64,000 nucleotides of DNA from Nitrosomonas sp. JL21 (GTDB lineage: Bacteria; Pseudomonadota; Gammaproteobacteria; Burkholderiales; Nitrosomonadaceae). The stretch covers positions 1 to 64,000 of the forward strand of contig NZ_QRCB01000023.1 in NCBI RefSeq assembly GCF_009833095.1, in the 5' to 3' direction. Below the pieces are notes generated by a model, which was given only the letters and a program-made list of their open reading frames with translations, did no database searches and had not been told where the DNA came from. Every line of letters starts with the position of its first letter. The stretch's first letter is position 1. A program made the translations under genes and the position numbers. Below, one piece after another: positions 33,693 through 43,136 of this stretch.

Positions 33693-34568
33693 ATGGAATT
33701 TTTGAATGACATGGCCTTGTTTGTGGAAGTTGTCAAGGCTAGAAGTTTTCGCGGGGCTGCCGATATTATCGGGATGCCGAACTCAACCCTATCGCGACGG
33801 ATCAGTGCGCTGGAGAAGACGATCGGATTGCGTCTTTTGCATCGCACAACGCGCAGGATCACATTAACCGAGGCTGGTCAGATTTATTTCGAGCGCTGTA
33901 AGCGCATCGTCGATGAAGCTAAGCTCGCTCACGAACAACTCGGCGAAATGCTCGCACAGCCCAGCGGGGTGCTACGCGCTTCGTTGCCTGTAGACTTTGC
34001 CGTTTCCTATATAACACCTTTGATCGTCGAATTTGCAAGACTCTATCCTGGCATTGTTTTCGATTTAGATCTTACGTCGAGGCGAGCCGATCTGGTGAGT
34101 GAGCCTTTCGATGTGGCAATCCGCATCGGAGAACCTGAGAATTCGCAATTGATCGCACGTCCATTGGCTGTGCTCCCTGTGTACTTTTACGCTTCGCCTC
34201 GTTATCTTGAGCGCTCGGGAGAGCCTGCCGAACCAGCCGATTTAGCGCACCATGAGTGTTTAGGTCTCATGAAGACTGGTACGTGGATACTGCATGATGG
34301 AGAGCACACCGCTAAAATTTCAATTAGTAGCCGGTTCACGCTCAACAGTGTCGGTATGATTTGCCGCTTGGCAACACTCGATATGGGCATCATCATGATG
34401 ATGGAGAAAATCGTCGCTGATGATCTTGCCTCTGGACGATTGCGTCGAATACTTCCCAATTGGCATGGGACTCCGGCCTCCGTCTACGCCGTTACGGAAA
34501 CCCGGTTATTGCCTGCAAAAACACAGCACTTCATTAAGTTCCTGCAGGAACATTTGAACAAGATTTAG
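33693..34568 (+). CDS. LysR-family transcriptional regulator
   Basis: A 291-residue LysR regulator. The winged helix-turn-helix covers residues 1-60 (RSFRGAADIIGMPNSTLSRRI, split by the turn, then RLLHRTTRRITLTEAG). A linker helix follows, then a periplasmic-binding-like co-inducer domain from about 90 with FDVAIRIG. It resembles the DsdC/CrgA-like subgroup that has the RTTR and FDVAIR signatures. The target is unknown; the nearest catabolic operon ends 2.3 kb upstream and the sulfotransferase gene is 0.7 kb away. AAAGAAATGG precedes the start closely. Confidence 0.92.
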   Translation: MEFLNDMALFVEVVKARSFRGAADIIGMPNSTLSRRISALEKTIGLRLLHRTTRRITLTEAGQIYFERCKRIVDEAKLAHEQLGEMLAQPSGVLRASLPVDFAVSYITPLIVEFARLYPGIVFDLDLTSRRADLVSEPFDVAIRIGEPENSQLIARPLAVLPVYFYASPRYLERSGEPAEPADLAHHECLGLMKTGTWILHDGEHTAKISISSRFTLNSVGMICRLATLDMGIIMMMEKIVADDLASGRLRRILPNWHGTPASVYAVTETRLLPAKTQHFIKFLQEHLNKI

Positions 34569-35150
34569 CAGGAAGTCAAAATGAAAGCTCCGCCACCTAG
34601 AATTCCTATCATTTAAAATATTGGATTGCGATTTACTAGCCGAAGGGATTATATCTAATAATCAGTCTTATTTAATTTATGGGCAATATAATTGACCAGT
34701 TGTTCGTTCCGAGAGATTTAATGATATTTTGATACATTTTTCACTATATCACAGGAGCCTTCCCTGAGAACCAATGGTTTGCTGTTCATGTATTTCAATT
34801 CCTTTTATAAAGCTTCTTTTGTTTAAAAAACTCTGCTTTAAGGTTGAATTCAATGGCGGCTTGATTTGAAAAAATATACCCCACTTGTTTATGCTCACCA
34901 ATCTCCATTATCACATCCCATTAAATGTAAAACACGAGTAAGAAAGTTTATACTCTCCTATCTTTATCCAAAATGAGAATTATTCACGTATTTAATTCAT
35001 TGCAAAAAAATATTATAAGCAAGCCCGAAATAACCGATCATAGGCTTTTTTAAATCGATTATGCACTTTTGAGTTTGGGAAAGAAGTTGAAGTAATTCAG
35101 TGCTAATCTGGTACCGAAGCAATAATAATTTTAAATGTAAGGAGTTAGTT
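34569..35150. other. AT-rich region without a gene
   Basis: About 580 bases between the LysR gene and the next small gene. I see no protein, tRNA or repeat. Short runs of T and A suggest promoter DNA near the right end. TAAGGAG (35140-35146) is the ribosome site of the next gene. Confidence 0.4.
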
Positions 35151-35534
35151 ATGTTTGAAGACCAAAAGCAGAGATTTATACACCGCAGTATTGTTGACCG
35201 CAGAAAGAATCCATCGCTGATCGCGCCGCGATGTCCGAAAGGAATTAGCGAAGTAATGCTTCGGAAAATATTTGAAGAAATCGCCTCACATCAAAATTAT
35301 CAAATGGACTTAATACGATTCGAAGAATATTCCGCTTTAACAGGGCAGTATGTCGATTTGACTACGAATGCAGCGTTTCAAATATTTGTCGAAGGAGTTA
35401 ATAAGTGCCTAACTTATCAAGATTATGACCTGCAAAAAAAATTACAGATAGGCGCATGCGCAATAAGTTTGTGTGAAAGTATTTGTCTGATAAAACATAA
35501 CCCTAACTGCCCGGTGACTATTGCAGGGTATTAA
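35151..35534 (+). CDS. Small soluble protein of unknown function
   Basis: A protein of 127 residues from the ATG at 35151, with TAAGGAG directly upstream. It begins with a basic region (QRFIHRSIVDRRKNPSL), has a helical middle, and ends in a Cys-rich tail (GACAISLCESICL, NPNCP). No signal peptide. No family recognised. It lies alone between long AT-rich gaps; metal binding by the cysteines is conceivable given the metal efflux operon 1.3 kb on, but this is a guess. Confidence 0.6.
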   Translation: MFEDQKQRFIHRSIVDRRKNPSLIAPRCPKGISEVMLRKIFEEIASHQNYQMDLIRFEEYSALTGQYVDLTTNAAFQIFVEGVNKCLTYQDYDLQKKLQIGACAISLCESICLIKHNPNCPVTIAGY

Positions 35535-35884
35535 CAAAAACAGATTTTTTAGTTTGAAAATCCGCAAATCAATAGCGATATGCAAATTATAAGATTGATG
35601 TTATTGGTTTGCTATTATATGACTCAACTCGCAATAGCGATACTATCAAGAGCTAGTGCTTATAAAATCATATTATTACAATATGACATCAGTATTTATA
35701 CCAGAATCTGCTTCTAATCCAATTAATAACATTGTGAGATCAATTGGAGAATTAATTACATCAGCAGTGAATATTTGTATAGATGGATTATTATTGATCA
35801 AATTCATCTATTGTGGTTTGATTCGATCTTAAACTTAGTATCAAACAGAAGATGAATAACGAAAGTGATCAAAAGGAGCATAAA
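35535..35884. other. AT-rich region without a gene
   Basis: No coding region recognised. Several GCAATAGCGATA-like near repeats occur (around 35570 and 35625). AAGGAG at 35873-35878 is the ribosome site of the next lipoprotein gene. Confidence 0.35.
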
Positions 35885-36238
35885 ATGAAAGTATTGTTGA
35901 GTTTATTTGCATTAATTACTATTGGGCTGGTGACGGCATGTACACATATGTCTCCAGTTCGGATGGATATGTTTGAGGAAATCAGAAAGGCAAGAACTCC
36001 TGCTGACCATATTTCCCTTGCTAAACATTATGAAGATACTGCAAAAGAGATGCAGTCAAAAGTTGATGAACATAAGAAAATGCTAGCGGAATATGAAGCA
36101 CACAGAGAAACGTATGGTAGACGAGGATTAGATATGGAATCCATGTGCAAGGCTTTGCTTCATGTTTATGGAGAAGCTGTAAACGAAAATATGAATTTGG
36201 CTGATTCTCATCGGAAAATAGCTGCAGAAATAAAATAA
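35885..36238 (+). CDS. Lipoprotein with helical mature domain
   Basis: A protein of 117 residues from the ATG at 35885 (AAGGAG upstream). The lipoprotein signal ends LVTAC with lipidated Cys19. The mature part is helical and rich in His, Glu and Lys (HYEDTAKEMQSKVDEHKKML) with a His-containing end. Proteins of this kind are seen beside metal resistance operons, and this one precedes the CzcI/CusCBA genes by 70 bases. Function unproven; periplasmic metal buffering is a possibility. Confidence 0.65.
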   Translation: MKVLLSLFALITIGLVTACTHMSPVRMDMFEEIRKARTPADHISLAKHYEDTAKEMQSKVDEHKKMLAEYEAHRETYGRRGLDMESMCKALLHVYGEAVNENMNLADSHRKIAAEIK

Positions 36239-36307
36239 TATTTGTGAAGTGAACTAACTTAACTTATTTCAAACAAATTCCTCATACTTATCTAAATTGA
36301 ACAAAAG

Positions 36308-36694
36308 ATGAGATCAAGTGCATACCATTGGTTACTGCTTTTTTTCATGCTATGGCTCCCAGTTCAGGGTGCTGCGGCGGCTGTGCTGTCGGTATGCGCA
36401 GAGGAAAAAAAATTAAACGGTCATCATGGTACAAAATTAGCAATAAATATTAACGACGATCATCATCATGCTGACTGCCATAAGCAAGTAACTGAAAATC
36501 CAATAGATCATGTGCTAGCCAGCATTGCATGTGATGACACCTCTTGTGATGCATACAGCAACACACCGATCGTACCGAACTGTGCAGTATCAATGTCGGT
36601 TTATAAAACTTCTGCCGTGTTTGTTTTGAATTCCGGTCTCATTTCATTCATACCGGAACAACTGCAACGACCTCCCTTGTATCTTTCCTTCTAA
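36308..36694 (+). CDS. CzcI-like periplasmic metal-responsive protein
   Basis: A 128-residue protein with signal peptide (YHWLLLFFMLWLPV, cleavage near GAAAA). The mature part has a His-rich segment (DDHHHADCH) and several Cys (SVCAEE, IACDDTSCDA). Small His/Cys-rich exported proteins of the CzcI type precede czc/cus RND operons and modulate their expression. It precedes cusC by 200 bases; the gap has a hairpin (TCGCTCT, AGAGCGA at about 36744-36764) but no gene. Direct evidence is the composition and position only. Confidence 0.6.
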   Translation: MRSSAYHWLLLFFMLWLPVQGAAAAVLSVCAEEKKLNGHHGTKLAININDDHHHADCHKQVTENPIDHVLASIACDDTSCDAYSNTPIVPNCAVSMSVYKTSAVFVLNSGLISFIPEQLQRPPLYLSF

Positions 36695-36892
36695 AAATCC
36701 GCCTGTAATTTAGGCAAAAAATATCTATTCGCTTACCTTCTGTCGCTCTTTGAAGTAGAGCGATAGATATCGCGCGTATCCGTATCTTCATTTTCAACTA
36801 AGAAAAGACCTTATCAGTCAGGAGATAGGCATGTTCATAATATTCGTCATTTATATTGTTGTTCAACAAAAAGATTCTCTCTGGAGGCTGCA

Positions 36893-38215
36893 ATGATCCG
36901 CGTCAGTTTGAGCGCATTTGCCCTGATTGCGCTTGTGAGTGCAGCTATTGCACAAGGAGAAGATATTACAACAAACACATTTGGCTCAGGTGTGTATTCT
37001 CACTCAGCCAGTTTTCGTAATGAAACTCCGCTACCAAGTTTGGTGGTGGAAGCCCTCGAAAATAATCCAGAAATTCGCGCGGCGCTAAAAGAACGCGAAG
37101 CCGCTCAGCAGCGCATAGCGCCAGCAGAAGCGTTGGACGATCCAATGCTTGAAGCAGGGGTAATCAATGCGCCTCTGGCATCGTCCCCATTTAACCGTGA
37201 AGACATGACAATGAAAATGATTGGTTTGTCTCAACGATTGCCTTTTCCTGGAAAGCGTGGCTTGCGTAAAGAGGTCGCCAGTAAAGATGCTGAAGCTATC
37301 GAACAGGGTTACCATGAAACAGTCAATCGTGTGATGCACGATCTCAAAATATCCTATTTTAATCTTGGGCTAACGCTGGAGATGATCAAACTGGTTGAAA
37401 AAAATAAGCAAACGCTTGAACATTTTCTGCGCATTGCTGAAGGACGCTATCAAGTAGGACAGGGCAATCAGGCGGATGTGCTTAAAGCACAGACACAAGT
37501 ATCAAGAATGCTGGATAGATTGCTGGGCTTGGCCCGCGAGCAACCCATATTCGAAGCGGAAGTAATTCGTGCTCTGGGGCGTAACACTAAGGGTGAGGTT
37601 CCGGTTCCAGCGATATTGCACATTCATGAAGTACCGTTGATTCTCGAATCGATGCAACAAGAGGCAATAGCGCAACGTCCACAACTGCTGGCATTACAAA
37701 GCTTAATTGCACGTAACGAGAAATCCATTGATTTAGCTCGCAGAGCCTATTACCCAGATTTTGATGTACGTCTTTCATACGGACAACGCGACAATATGCT
37801 CGATGGCACTCGACGCGATGACATGGTCAGTATGACGGTGGCTGTTAATTTGCCCGTATGGCGTGGTAATAAGATTGAACCCCGTATCATGGAATTTCAA
37901 GCATTGCGCGACCAAGCAATCAATTTGTATCAAGCACAAAGCAATGAAATCACGGCAAGGTTGCGTCAACAAGTAGCGACCGCTGAGCAAAGCCTGAAAT
38001 CGGTCAAGCTCTATCAGAATGCCATATTACCCCAAGCAAAACTGACAGTTGAGTCCGCACTAGCTGCTTATCAAGTAAACCGCATTGATTTTCTGACCCT
38101 GCTCGATAATCAGATGACCGTATTTGATTATGAAACCAATCTTATCTCCGCAATAGCCAATTACAACAAGGCACTTGCAGAAATCGATTTACTGATCGGC
38201 AAGAAACAACACTAA
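36893..38215 (+). CDS. cusC: CusC/CzcC-type outer membrane efflux protein
   Basis: A 440-residue TolC-family protein. The signal peptide ends near AAIAQG. Two repeated OEP domains show typical segments: LVVEALENNPEIRAALKE, LPFPGKRGLRK, RYQVGQGNQADVLKAQ, and AAYQVNRIDFLTLLDNQ. It provides the outer membrane channel of the tripartite RND pump encoded by the next two genes, 12-24 bases on. GGAGG precedes the ATG. The conserved Cys for lipidation of E. coli CusC is not seen, as in CzcC-type proteins. Confidence 0.92.
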   Translation: MIRVSLSAFALIALVSAAIAQGEDITTNTFGSGVYSHSASFRNETPLPSLVVEALENNPEIRAALKEREAAQQRIAPAEALDDPMLEAGVINAPLASSPFNREDMTMKMIGLSQRLPFPGKRGLRKEVASKDAEAIEQGYHETVNRVMHDLKISYFNLGLTLEMIKLVEKNKQTLEHFLRIAEGRYQVGQGNQADVLKAQTQVSRMLDRLLGLAREQPIFEAEVIRALGRNTKGEVPVPAILHIHEVPLILESMQQEAIAQRPQLLALQSLIARNEKSIDLARRAYYPDFDVRLSYGQRDNMLDGTRRDDMVSMTVAVNLPVWRGNKIEPRIMEFQALRDQAINLYQAQSNEITARLRQQVATAEQSLKSVKLYQNAILPQAKLTVESALAAYQVNRIDFLTLLDNQMTVFDYETNLISAIANYNKALAEIDLLIGKKQH

Positions 38216-38239
38216 CTGATACCGATTATGGAGTTTTCT

Positions 38240-39829
38240 ATGAATACCCTTGCAAAATTTATCGTTGCGGGCATCACAGTGGTAGCCGCGATTTCCGCTG
38301 GTTTCTGGTGGGGTCATAAACAATCCCAGACAGCGACTACAGCTATTTCTCACCAAACAAACAACTTTGATAAAAAGATTCTTTATTATCGTAATCCGAT
38401 GGGACTGCCCGATACGTCTCCCATCCCCAAGAAAGATCCGATGGGAATGGATTATTTGCCTGTTTATGAAGGCGAAGAATCCCAAACTGATAAATCCTTA
38501 ATCAGGATTAGTACAGAAAAAATTCAAAAATTAGGTGTGCGAACTGAAGAAGCATCAATGCGCCAGCTTAACCGCACCGTCAGGGCGGTTGCGACAATAC
38601 AAGTGGATGAACGCAAATTATATACCTTAGTCACTAAATTTGAAGGATGGATTCATCAGCTTTATGTCAATACAACCGGGCAAGCGGTGAAGAAAGGCGA
38701 AATATTGATGGATGTATACAGTCCTGAGCTGATCACAGCGCAACAGGAATATCTCATTGCTGAGAAAGGGTTGCAAGCAGTTGCAAACAGTGATCCAGAT
38801 GTCAAGGCCACTATGAACAGGCTGGCTAAAAGTGCACTCCAACGATTGCGCAATTGGGATATCTCGGAAATTGAATTACAGCGCTTGCAGCGTGAAGGTG
38901 TTGCCAAAGAATATGTCACATTGCGATCTTTAGCCAATGGTGTCGTTTTGGAAAAACCTTCTATTGAAGGAAAGCGCTTTGCACCTGGAGAAGTGCTTTA
39001 TCAAATTGCCGATCTCTCTCATGTGTGGGTGTTAGCTGACGTTTTTGAACAGGATCTAAGCATGATTCATCCTGGGCAGAAGGTAACCATCAGAGTCGAT
39101 GCGTATCCAGAAAAAATATTTACTGGAGACGTTACTTTTATCTACCCTAAAGTAACGTCGGAAACGCGTACAGCCATTGTGCGTATCGTTCTTGACAATC
39201 CCGCCGGTTTGCTCAGGCCGGATATGTATGCCCGCGTAGAATTTGCTTCATTTCATACTGGCAATAAGGTATTAACAATTCCCGATTCGGCAGTGCTTGA
39301 TACCGGAACACGCCGGATGGTGCTGGTTGATCTCGGAGAAGGCCGATATGAACCGCGTATCGTGAAGCTGGGTATGCACGCGGATGGTTTTACTGAAGTA
39401 CTAGGTGGGATTCAAGCCGGTGAATTTGTGGTGGTTAAGGCTAATTTTCTAATTGATGCCGAAAGTAATATGAAAGCGGCGATAAGCAATTTTAGTCATG
39501 CTTCACATAATTTCAGAACAGACGAGCTAATGACCGTCAGTTCCAGTAAGCCTACAGCAAGTACAAATACTGTTCATCAAGCGGGTGGAATCATTAAAGA
39601 AATAGCCTCCTCGCGAAGTGTTATCAAGCTTGCGCATGGCCCAGTCCCTAGCCTTAATTGGCCGTCCATGACTATGGATTTCAGCTTAAAGAATCCTTCA
39701 TTGCTGAGTTCTTTAAAACCTGGACAAAAGGTAATATTTGAATTTATTGAGGAATCTCCTGGAGCATATGTAATTACCCACATATATCCTGCTGCAGGCC
39801 ACAATCTCGGCCCGCTCCAAGAACATTAA
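38240..39829 (+). CDS. cusB: CusB-type membrane fusion protein with C-terminal CusF domain
   Basis: A protein of 529 residues from the ATG at 38240 (GGAG upstream). One amino-terminal membrane anchor is followed by the metal-binding segment YYRNPMGLPD and KKDPMGMDYLPVY (YHS-like heavy metal binding, Met-rich). Lipoyl, hairpin and beta-barrel domains follow. The last 70 residues form a CusF domain (GGIIKEIASSRSVIKLAHGP, then WPSMTMDF) with the Trp-Met-Met Cu(I)/Ag(I) site. CusF is normally a separate chaperone; here it is fused. The metal is thus likely Cu(I) or Ag(I). Confidence 0.92.
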   Translation: MNTLAKFIVAGITVVAAISAGFWWGHKQSQTATTAISHQTNNFDKKILYYRNPMGLPDTSPIPKKDPMGMDYLPVYEGEESQTDKSLIRISTEKIQKLGVRTEEASMRQLNRTVRAVATIQVDERKLYTLVTKFEGWIHQLYVNTTGQAVKKGEILMDVYSPELITAQQEYLIAEKGLQAVANSDPDVKATMNRLAKSALQRLRNWDISEIELQRLQREGVAKEYVTLRSLANGVVLEKPSIEGKRFAPGEVLYQIADLSHVWVLADVFEQDLSMIHPGQKVTIRVDAYPEKIFTGDVTFIYPKVTSETRTAIVRIVLDNPAGLLRPDMYARVEFASFHTGNKVLTIPDSAVLDTGTRRMVLVDLGEGRYEPRIVKLGMHADGFTEVLGGIQAGEFVVVKANFLIDAESNMKAAISNFSHASHNFRTDELMTVSSSKPTASTNTVHQAGGIIKEIASSRSVIKLAHGPVPSLNWPSMTMDFSLKNPSLLSSLKPGQKVIFEFIEESPGAYVITHIYPAAGHNLGPLQEH

Positions 39830-39830
39830 C

Positions 39831-42800
39831 ATGGTTAAGCAAATTATCGAATGGTCAGTACGGCATGTTTTTTTGGTATTACTGGCTACTTTCTCAATCA
39901 TTGCCTGGGGAGTATATGCTGTTTCAAAAACTCCGGTAGATGCAATTCCTGACCTATCCGATGTACAAGTCATCGTCTATACCGAATACCCGGGACAGGC
40001 TCCTCAAGTAGTCGAAGATCAAGTGACTTACCCGCTGACTACAGCGATGCTGAGTGTGCCTAAATCCAAGGTGGTGCGCGGGTTGTCTGCATTTGGGGTA
40101 TCGTTTGTCTATGTCATTTTTGAAGATGGGACTGATATTTACTGGGCTCGCTCACGAGTACTGGAATACCTAAGCTTTGCTGCCAACAAATTGCCGGAAA
40201 ACGTCAGACCCGCGCTCGGCCCGGATGCAACCGGGGTAGGATGGGTTTATCAATATATTGTTACCGCTAAAGACCGCACATTGGATGAATTACGCAGTCT
40301 CCAGGATTGGTTTTTACGTTTTCAATTGGTTGCGGTAGACGGAGTGTCCGAAGTAGCCAGCGTTGGCGGATTCCAGAAAACCTATCAGATCACAGTCGAT
40401 CCGCGACGATTGCAAGCCTATGGCATCTCACTCAGAACGGTAATCAATGTTGTTGCTCAGAGTAATCGTGATGTTGGCGGGCGGGTGATCGAACTCACAG
40501 AAACCGAATACATGGTGCGTGGTAAAGGCTATCTGCGCGGCATCAGCGACTTGGAAACTTTGGTGGTAAAAGCACATGAAGGTATGCCAGTGCTGCTACG
40601 TGATGTGGCTCGCATAGAGTTGGCACCGAATGAGCGGCGCGGGATCACAGAATTCGATGGCGGAGGCGAAGCTGTTTCTGGCATCGCAGTAGCGCGTTAT
40701 GGAGAAAATGCGCTCGATGTCATCCACAATGTAGAAGCAAAAATCGACGAACTCAAACCTGGCTTGCCGGAGGGTGTCGAAATTCAGCCGGTTTACAATC
40801 GCTCCGAATTAATCAAACGAGCTATTGCAACGCTTAATGAAGTATTGATTGAACAAGTCGTTATCGTGGCGCTGATATGCGTGGCATTTCTTATGCATGT
40901 CCGCAGTGCATTGATTGCAATCATTATATTGCCAATTGGCGTAATCATCGCATTTATTGTTATGTTTCATTTGGGTATCAATTCCAATATTATGAGCTTG
41001 GCAGGCATAGCACTGGCTATTGCTGAAATGACCGACGCAGCCATTGTAATGATCGAAAATGCTCACAAGCATCTTTCGAGGCTCGAGCCCCAGGCTCCTG
41101 CTTCTGAGCGCAGGAATGCAATTATCAAAGCATGTCAAGAAGTCGGTCCTACCCTATTTTTCAGTTTGCTGATTATCACTGTGTCATTTCTACCGATATT
41201 TGCACTCGAAGCCCAGGAAGGGCGTATGTTTCAACCGCTCGCTTTTACCAAAACCTTTGCTATGGCGGGCGGGGCTCTACTTTCCATTACTTTGGTTCCA
41301 GCGCTGATGTTGTTATTGCTCCGAGGTCGTATTCCGCGTGAACAGGATAATCCATTGGGAAAGCTGCTGATCCGCTTGTATGAACCGGTCATCCCCTGGA
41401 TTATAAGGAGTAAGAAAAGTATTCTTGTTCTCGCCATTGCAGTATTGGCATTGACTATTTATCCAGCTTTAAAACTCGGAACTGAGTTCATGCCGCCTTT
41501 AAATGAAGGGACCTTGCTTTATATGCCCGTGACACTCCCTGGTGTCTCTATTACAAAAGCAGCAGAATTGTTGCAAACGCAGAACAAGATTATCAAAAAT
41601 TTTCCTGAAGTTGCGTCAGTATTTGGTAAGGCGGGACGTGCAAATACCGCTACTGATCCGGCACCTTTGGAAATGACAGAAACAATTATTAACTTAAAAC
41701 CTGAAAGTGAATGGCGGCCTAATATTTCGCTCGAAAAACTCGTTGCAGAATTAGATCAGGCACTACAAATTCCTGGGGTAGCCAATGCCTGGACTATGCC
41801 TATCAAAAATAGAACGGATATGTTGGCGACCGGTATTCGTACGCCGATTGGTATCAAAGTCTTCGGCAGTGATCTCGGTGAAATAGAAAAGTTAGGCAAA
41901 CAGATTGAGGCGGCTATAAAAACTGTACCCGGCACCACTAGCGCCTTTGCAGAGCGTACAACCGGTGGTTATTACCTCGATATAGAACCCGATCGTATGG
42001 CGCTGGCACGTTATGGATTAGCAATAGGGGATCTGCTCGAAGTCATTACGGTGGCGCTTGGGGGAGAAACGATTACCACAACGGTGGAAGGACGTGAGCG
42101 CTATGGTGTGACTGTGCGCTATCCACGTGAATTTAGAAATGAACCCCAAGCTATCGCTACGCAAGTGCTAGTTCCAACTATGAATGGAGCCATGATCCCG
42201 TTGGGTCAATTGGCTCAAATCAAGTTGATCCAAGGGCCCTCCAGTATTCGTACAGAAAATGCATTGCTAGCTGCTTATATCTTTGTTGATATTCGAGGTA
42301 GAGATATCGGCAGTTATATTGCTGATGCACAAAAGGCTGTGCTCGAACAAGTAGAATTTCCGCCCGGTTATTATGCAACCTGGAGCGGACAATTTGAATA
42401 TATGGAACGTGCAACCGAGAAATTGAAAGTAGTGGTGCCAGTTACGCTTCTCATTGTATTTGTCCTGATCTACTTGAATTTCAATCGACTGACCGAAACC
42501 ATGATCGTTATGCTATCTGTTCCCTTTTCTCTGGTCGGCGGTATCTGGCTGATGTATTGGCTCGACTACAACATCAGTATCGCGGTGGCAGTAGGTTTCA
42601 TAGGTTTGGTTGGCATTGCGGCTGAATCCGGTATGGTGATGCTGGAGTTTCTCGATCAGGCGCTGACTGAGATGCAGAAAAAGCGCCAAGCCACAGGTGA
42701 AAAAGTCACCATTGAAGACCTCTACTTTGCAGTGACTGAGGGCGCTGTAACGCGGATACGCTCTGTCATGATGACTATTGCCGGTAGTATTCTAGGTTTG

Positions 42801-42965
42801 CTGCCCGTTATGCTGAGTAGTGGCACGGGTTCCGAGTTGACTCGGCGGATCGCAGCTCCGATGGTTGGCGGCATGGTTTCGGCGACGATACTGACACTGG
42901 TTATTTTTCCTGCCATTTATGTGCTGGTTAAGGAAATTTCGATCCGACGCTCACTTAAAACGTAA
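39831..42965 (+). CDS. cusA: CusA-type heavy-metal RND efflux pump
   Basis: A 1044-residue RND transporter with 12 membrane segments. It starts VKQIIEWSVRHVFLVLLATF and has TPVDAIPDLSDVQVIV, the HME-RND signature. Transmembrane helix 4 contains AIAEMTDAAIVMIENAH with the proton-relay acidic residues, and the carboxyl half has the matching repeat (LVGIAAESGMVMLEFLDQA). It starts one base after the cusB stop and completes the tripartite pump. The family splits into Cu/Ag (CusA) and Co/Zn/Cd (CzcA); the fused CusF domain next door favours Cu/Ag. Confidence 0.95.
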   Translation: MVKQIIEWSVRHVFLVLLATFSIIAWGVYAVSKTPVDAIPDLSDVQVIVYTEYPGQAPQVVEDQVTYPLTTAMLSVPKSKVVRGLSAFGVSFVYVIFEDGTDIYWARSRVLEYLSFAANKLPENVRPALGPDATGVGWVYQYIVTAKDRTLDELRSLQDWFLRFQLVAVDGVSEVASVGGFQKTYQITVDPRRLQAYGISLRTVINVVAQSNRDVGGRVIELTETEYMVRGKGYLRGISDLETLVVKAHEGMPVLLRDVARIELAPNERRGITEFDGGGEAVSGIAVARYGENALDVIHNVEAKIDELKPGLPEGVEIQPVYNRSELIKRAIATLNEVLIEQVVIVALICVAFLMHVRSALIAIIILPIGVIIAFIVMFHLGINSNIMSLAGIALAIAEMTDAAIVMIENAHKHLSRLEPQAPASERRNAIIKACQEVGPTLFFSLLIITVSFLPIFALEAQEGRMFQPLAFTKTFAMAGGALLSITLVPALMLLLLRGRIPREQDNPLGKLLIRLYEPVIPWIIRSKKSILVLAIAVLALTIYPALKLGTEFMPPLNEGTLLYMPVTLPGVSITKAAELLQTQNKIIKNFPEVASVFGKAGRANTATDPAPLEMTETIINLKPESEWRPNISLEKLVAELDQALQIPGVANAWTMPIKNRTDMLATGIRTPIGIKVFGSDLGEIEKLGKQIEAAIKTVPGTTSAFAERTTGGYYLDIEPDRMALARYGLAIGDLLEVITVALGGETITTTVEGRERYGVTVRYPREFRNEPQAIATQVLVPTMNGAMIPLGQLAQIKLIQGPSSIRTENALLAAYIFVDIRGRDIGSYIADAQKAVLEQVEFPPGYYATWSGQFEYMERATEKLKVVVPVTLLIVFVLIYLNFNRLTETMIVMLSVPFSLVGGIWLMYWLDYNISIAVAVGFIGLVGIAAESGMVMLEFLDQALTEMQKKRQATGEKVTIEDLYFAVTEGAVTRIRSVMMTIAGSILGLLPVMLSSGTGSELTRRIAAPMVGGMVSATILTLVIFPAIYVLVKEISIRRSLKT

Positions 42966-42972
42966 AAATTAG

Positions 42973-43136
42973 GAGATTGGTCGCGATGAAAAAGATCCTC
43001 GCTATATCCCAGCGTTTCATTTTCACTGGCTGACGCGTTGGTATGATCCGGTCATGCGGCACTTATTTCCTGAGGAAGCACTAAAGTCCGCAGTGATTGC
43101 GCAAGCCAGTATTCAACCAGGTCATGAAGTACTAGA
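42973..43136 (+). pseudogene. SAM-dependent methyltransferase remnant
   Basis: In one frame the sequence gives DEKDPRYIPAFHFHWLT, RWYDPVMRHLF, and IQPGHEVLDV, the start of a class I methyltransferase up to its SAM-binding motif. The IS21 end begins exactly there, so only the first 55 codons remain. No continuation is visible to the right of the IS. The reading begins 7 bases after the cusA stop, so it was once part of the efflux operon. Confidence 0.65.
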
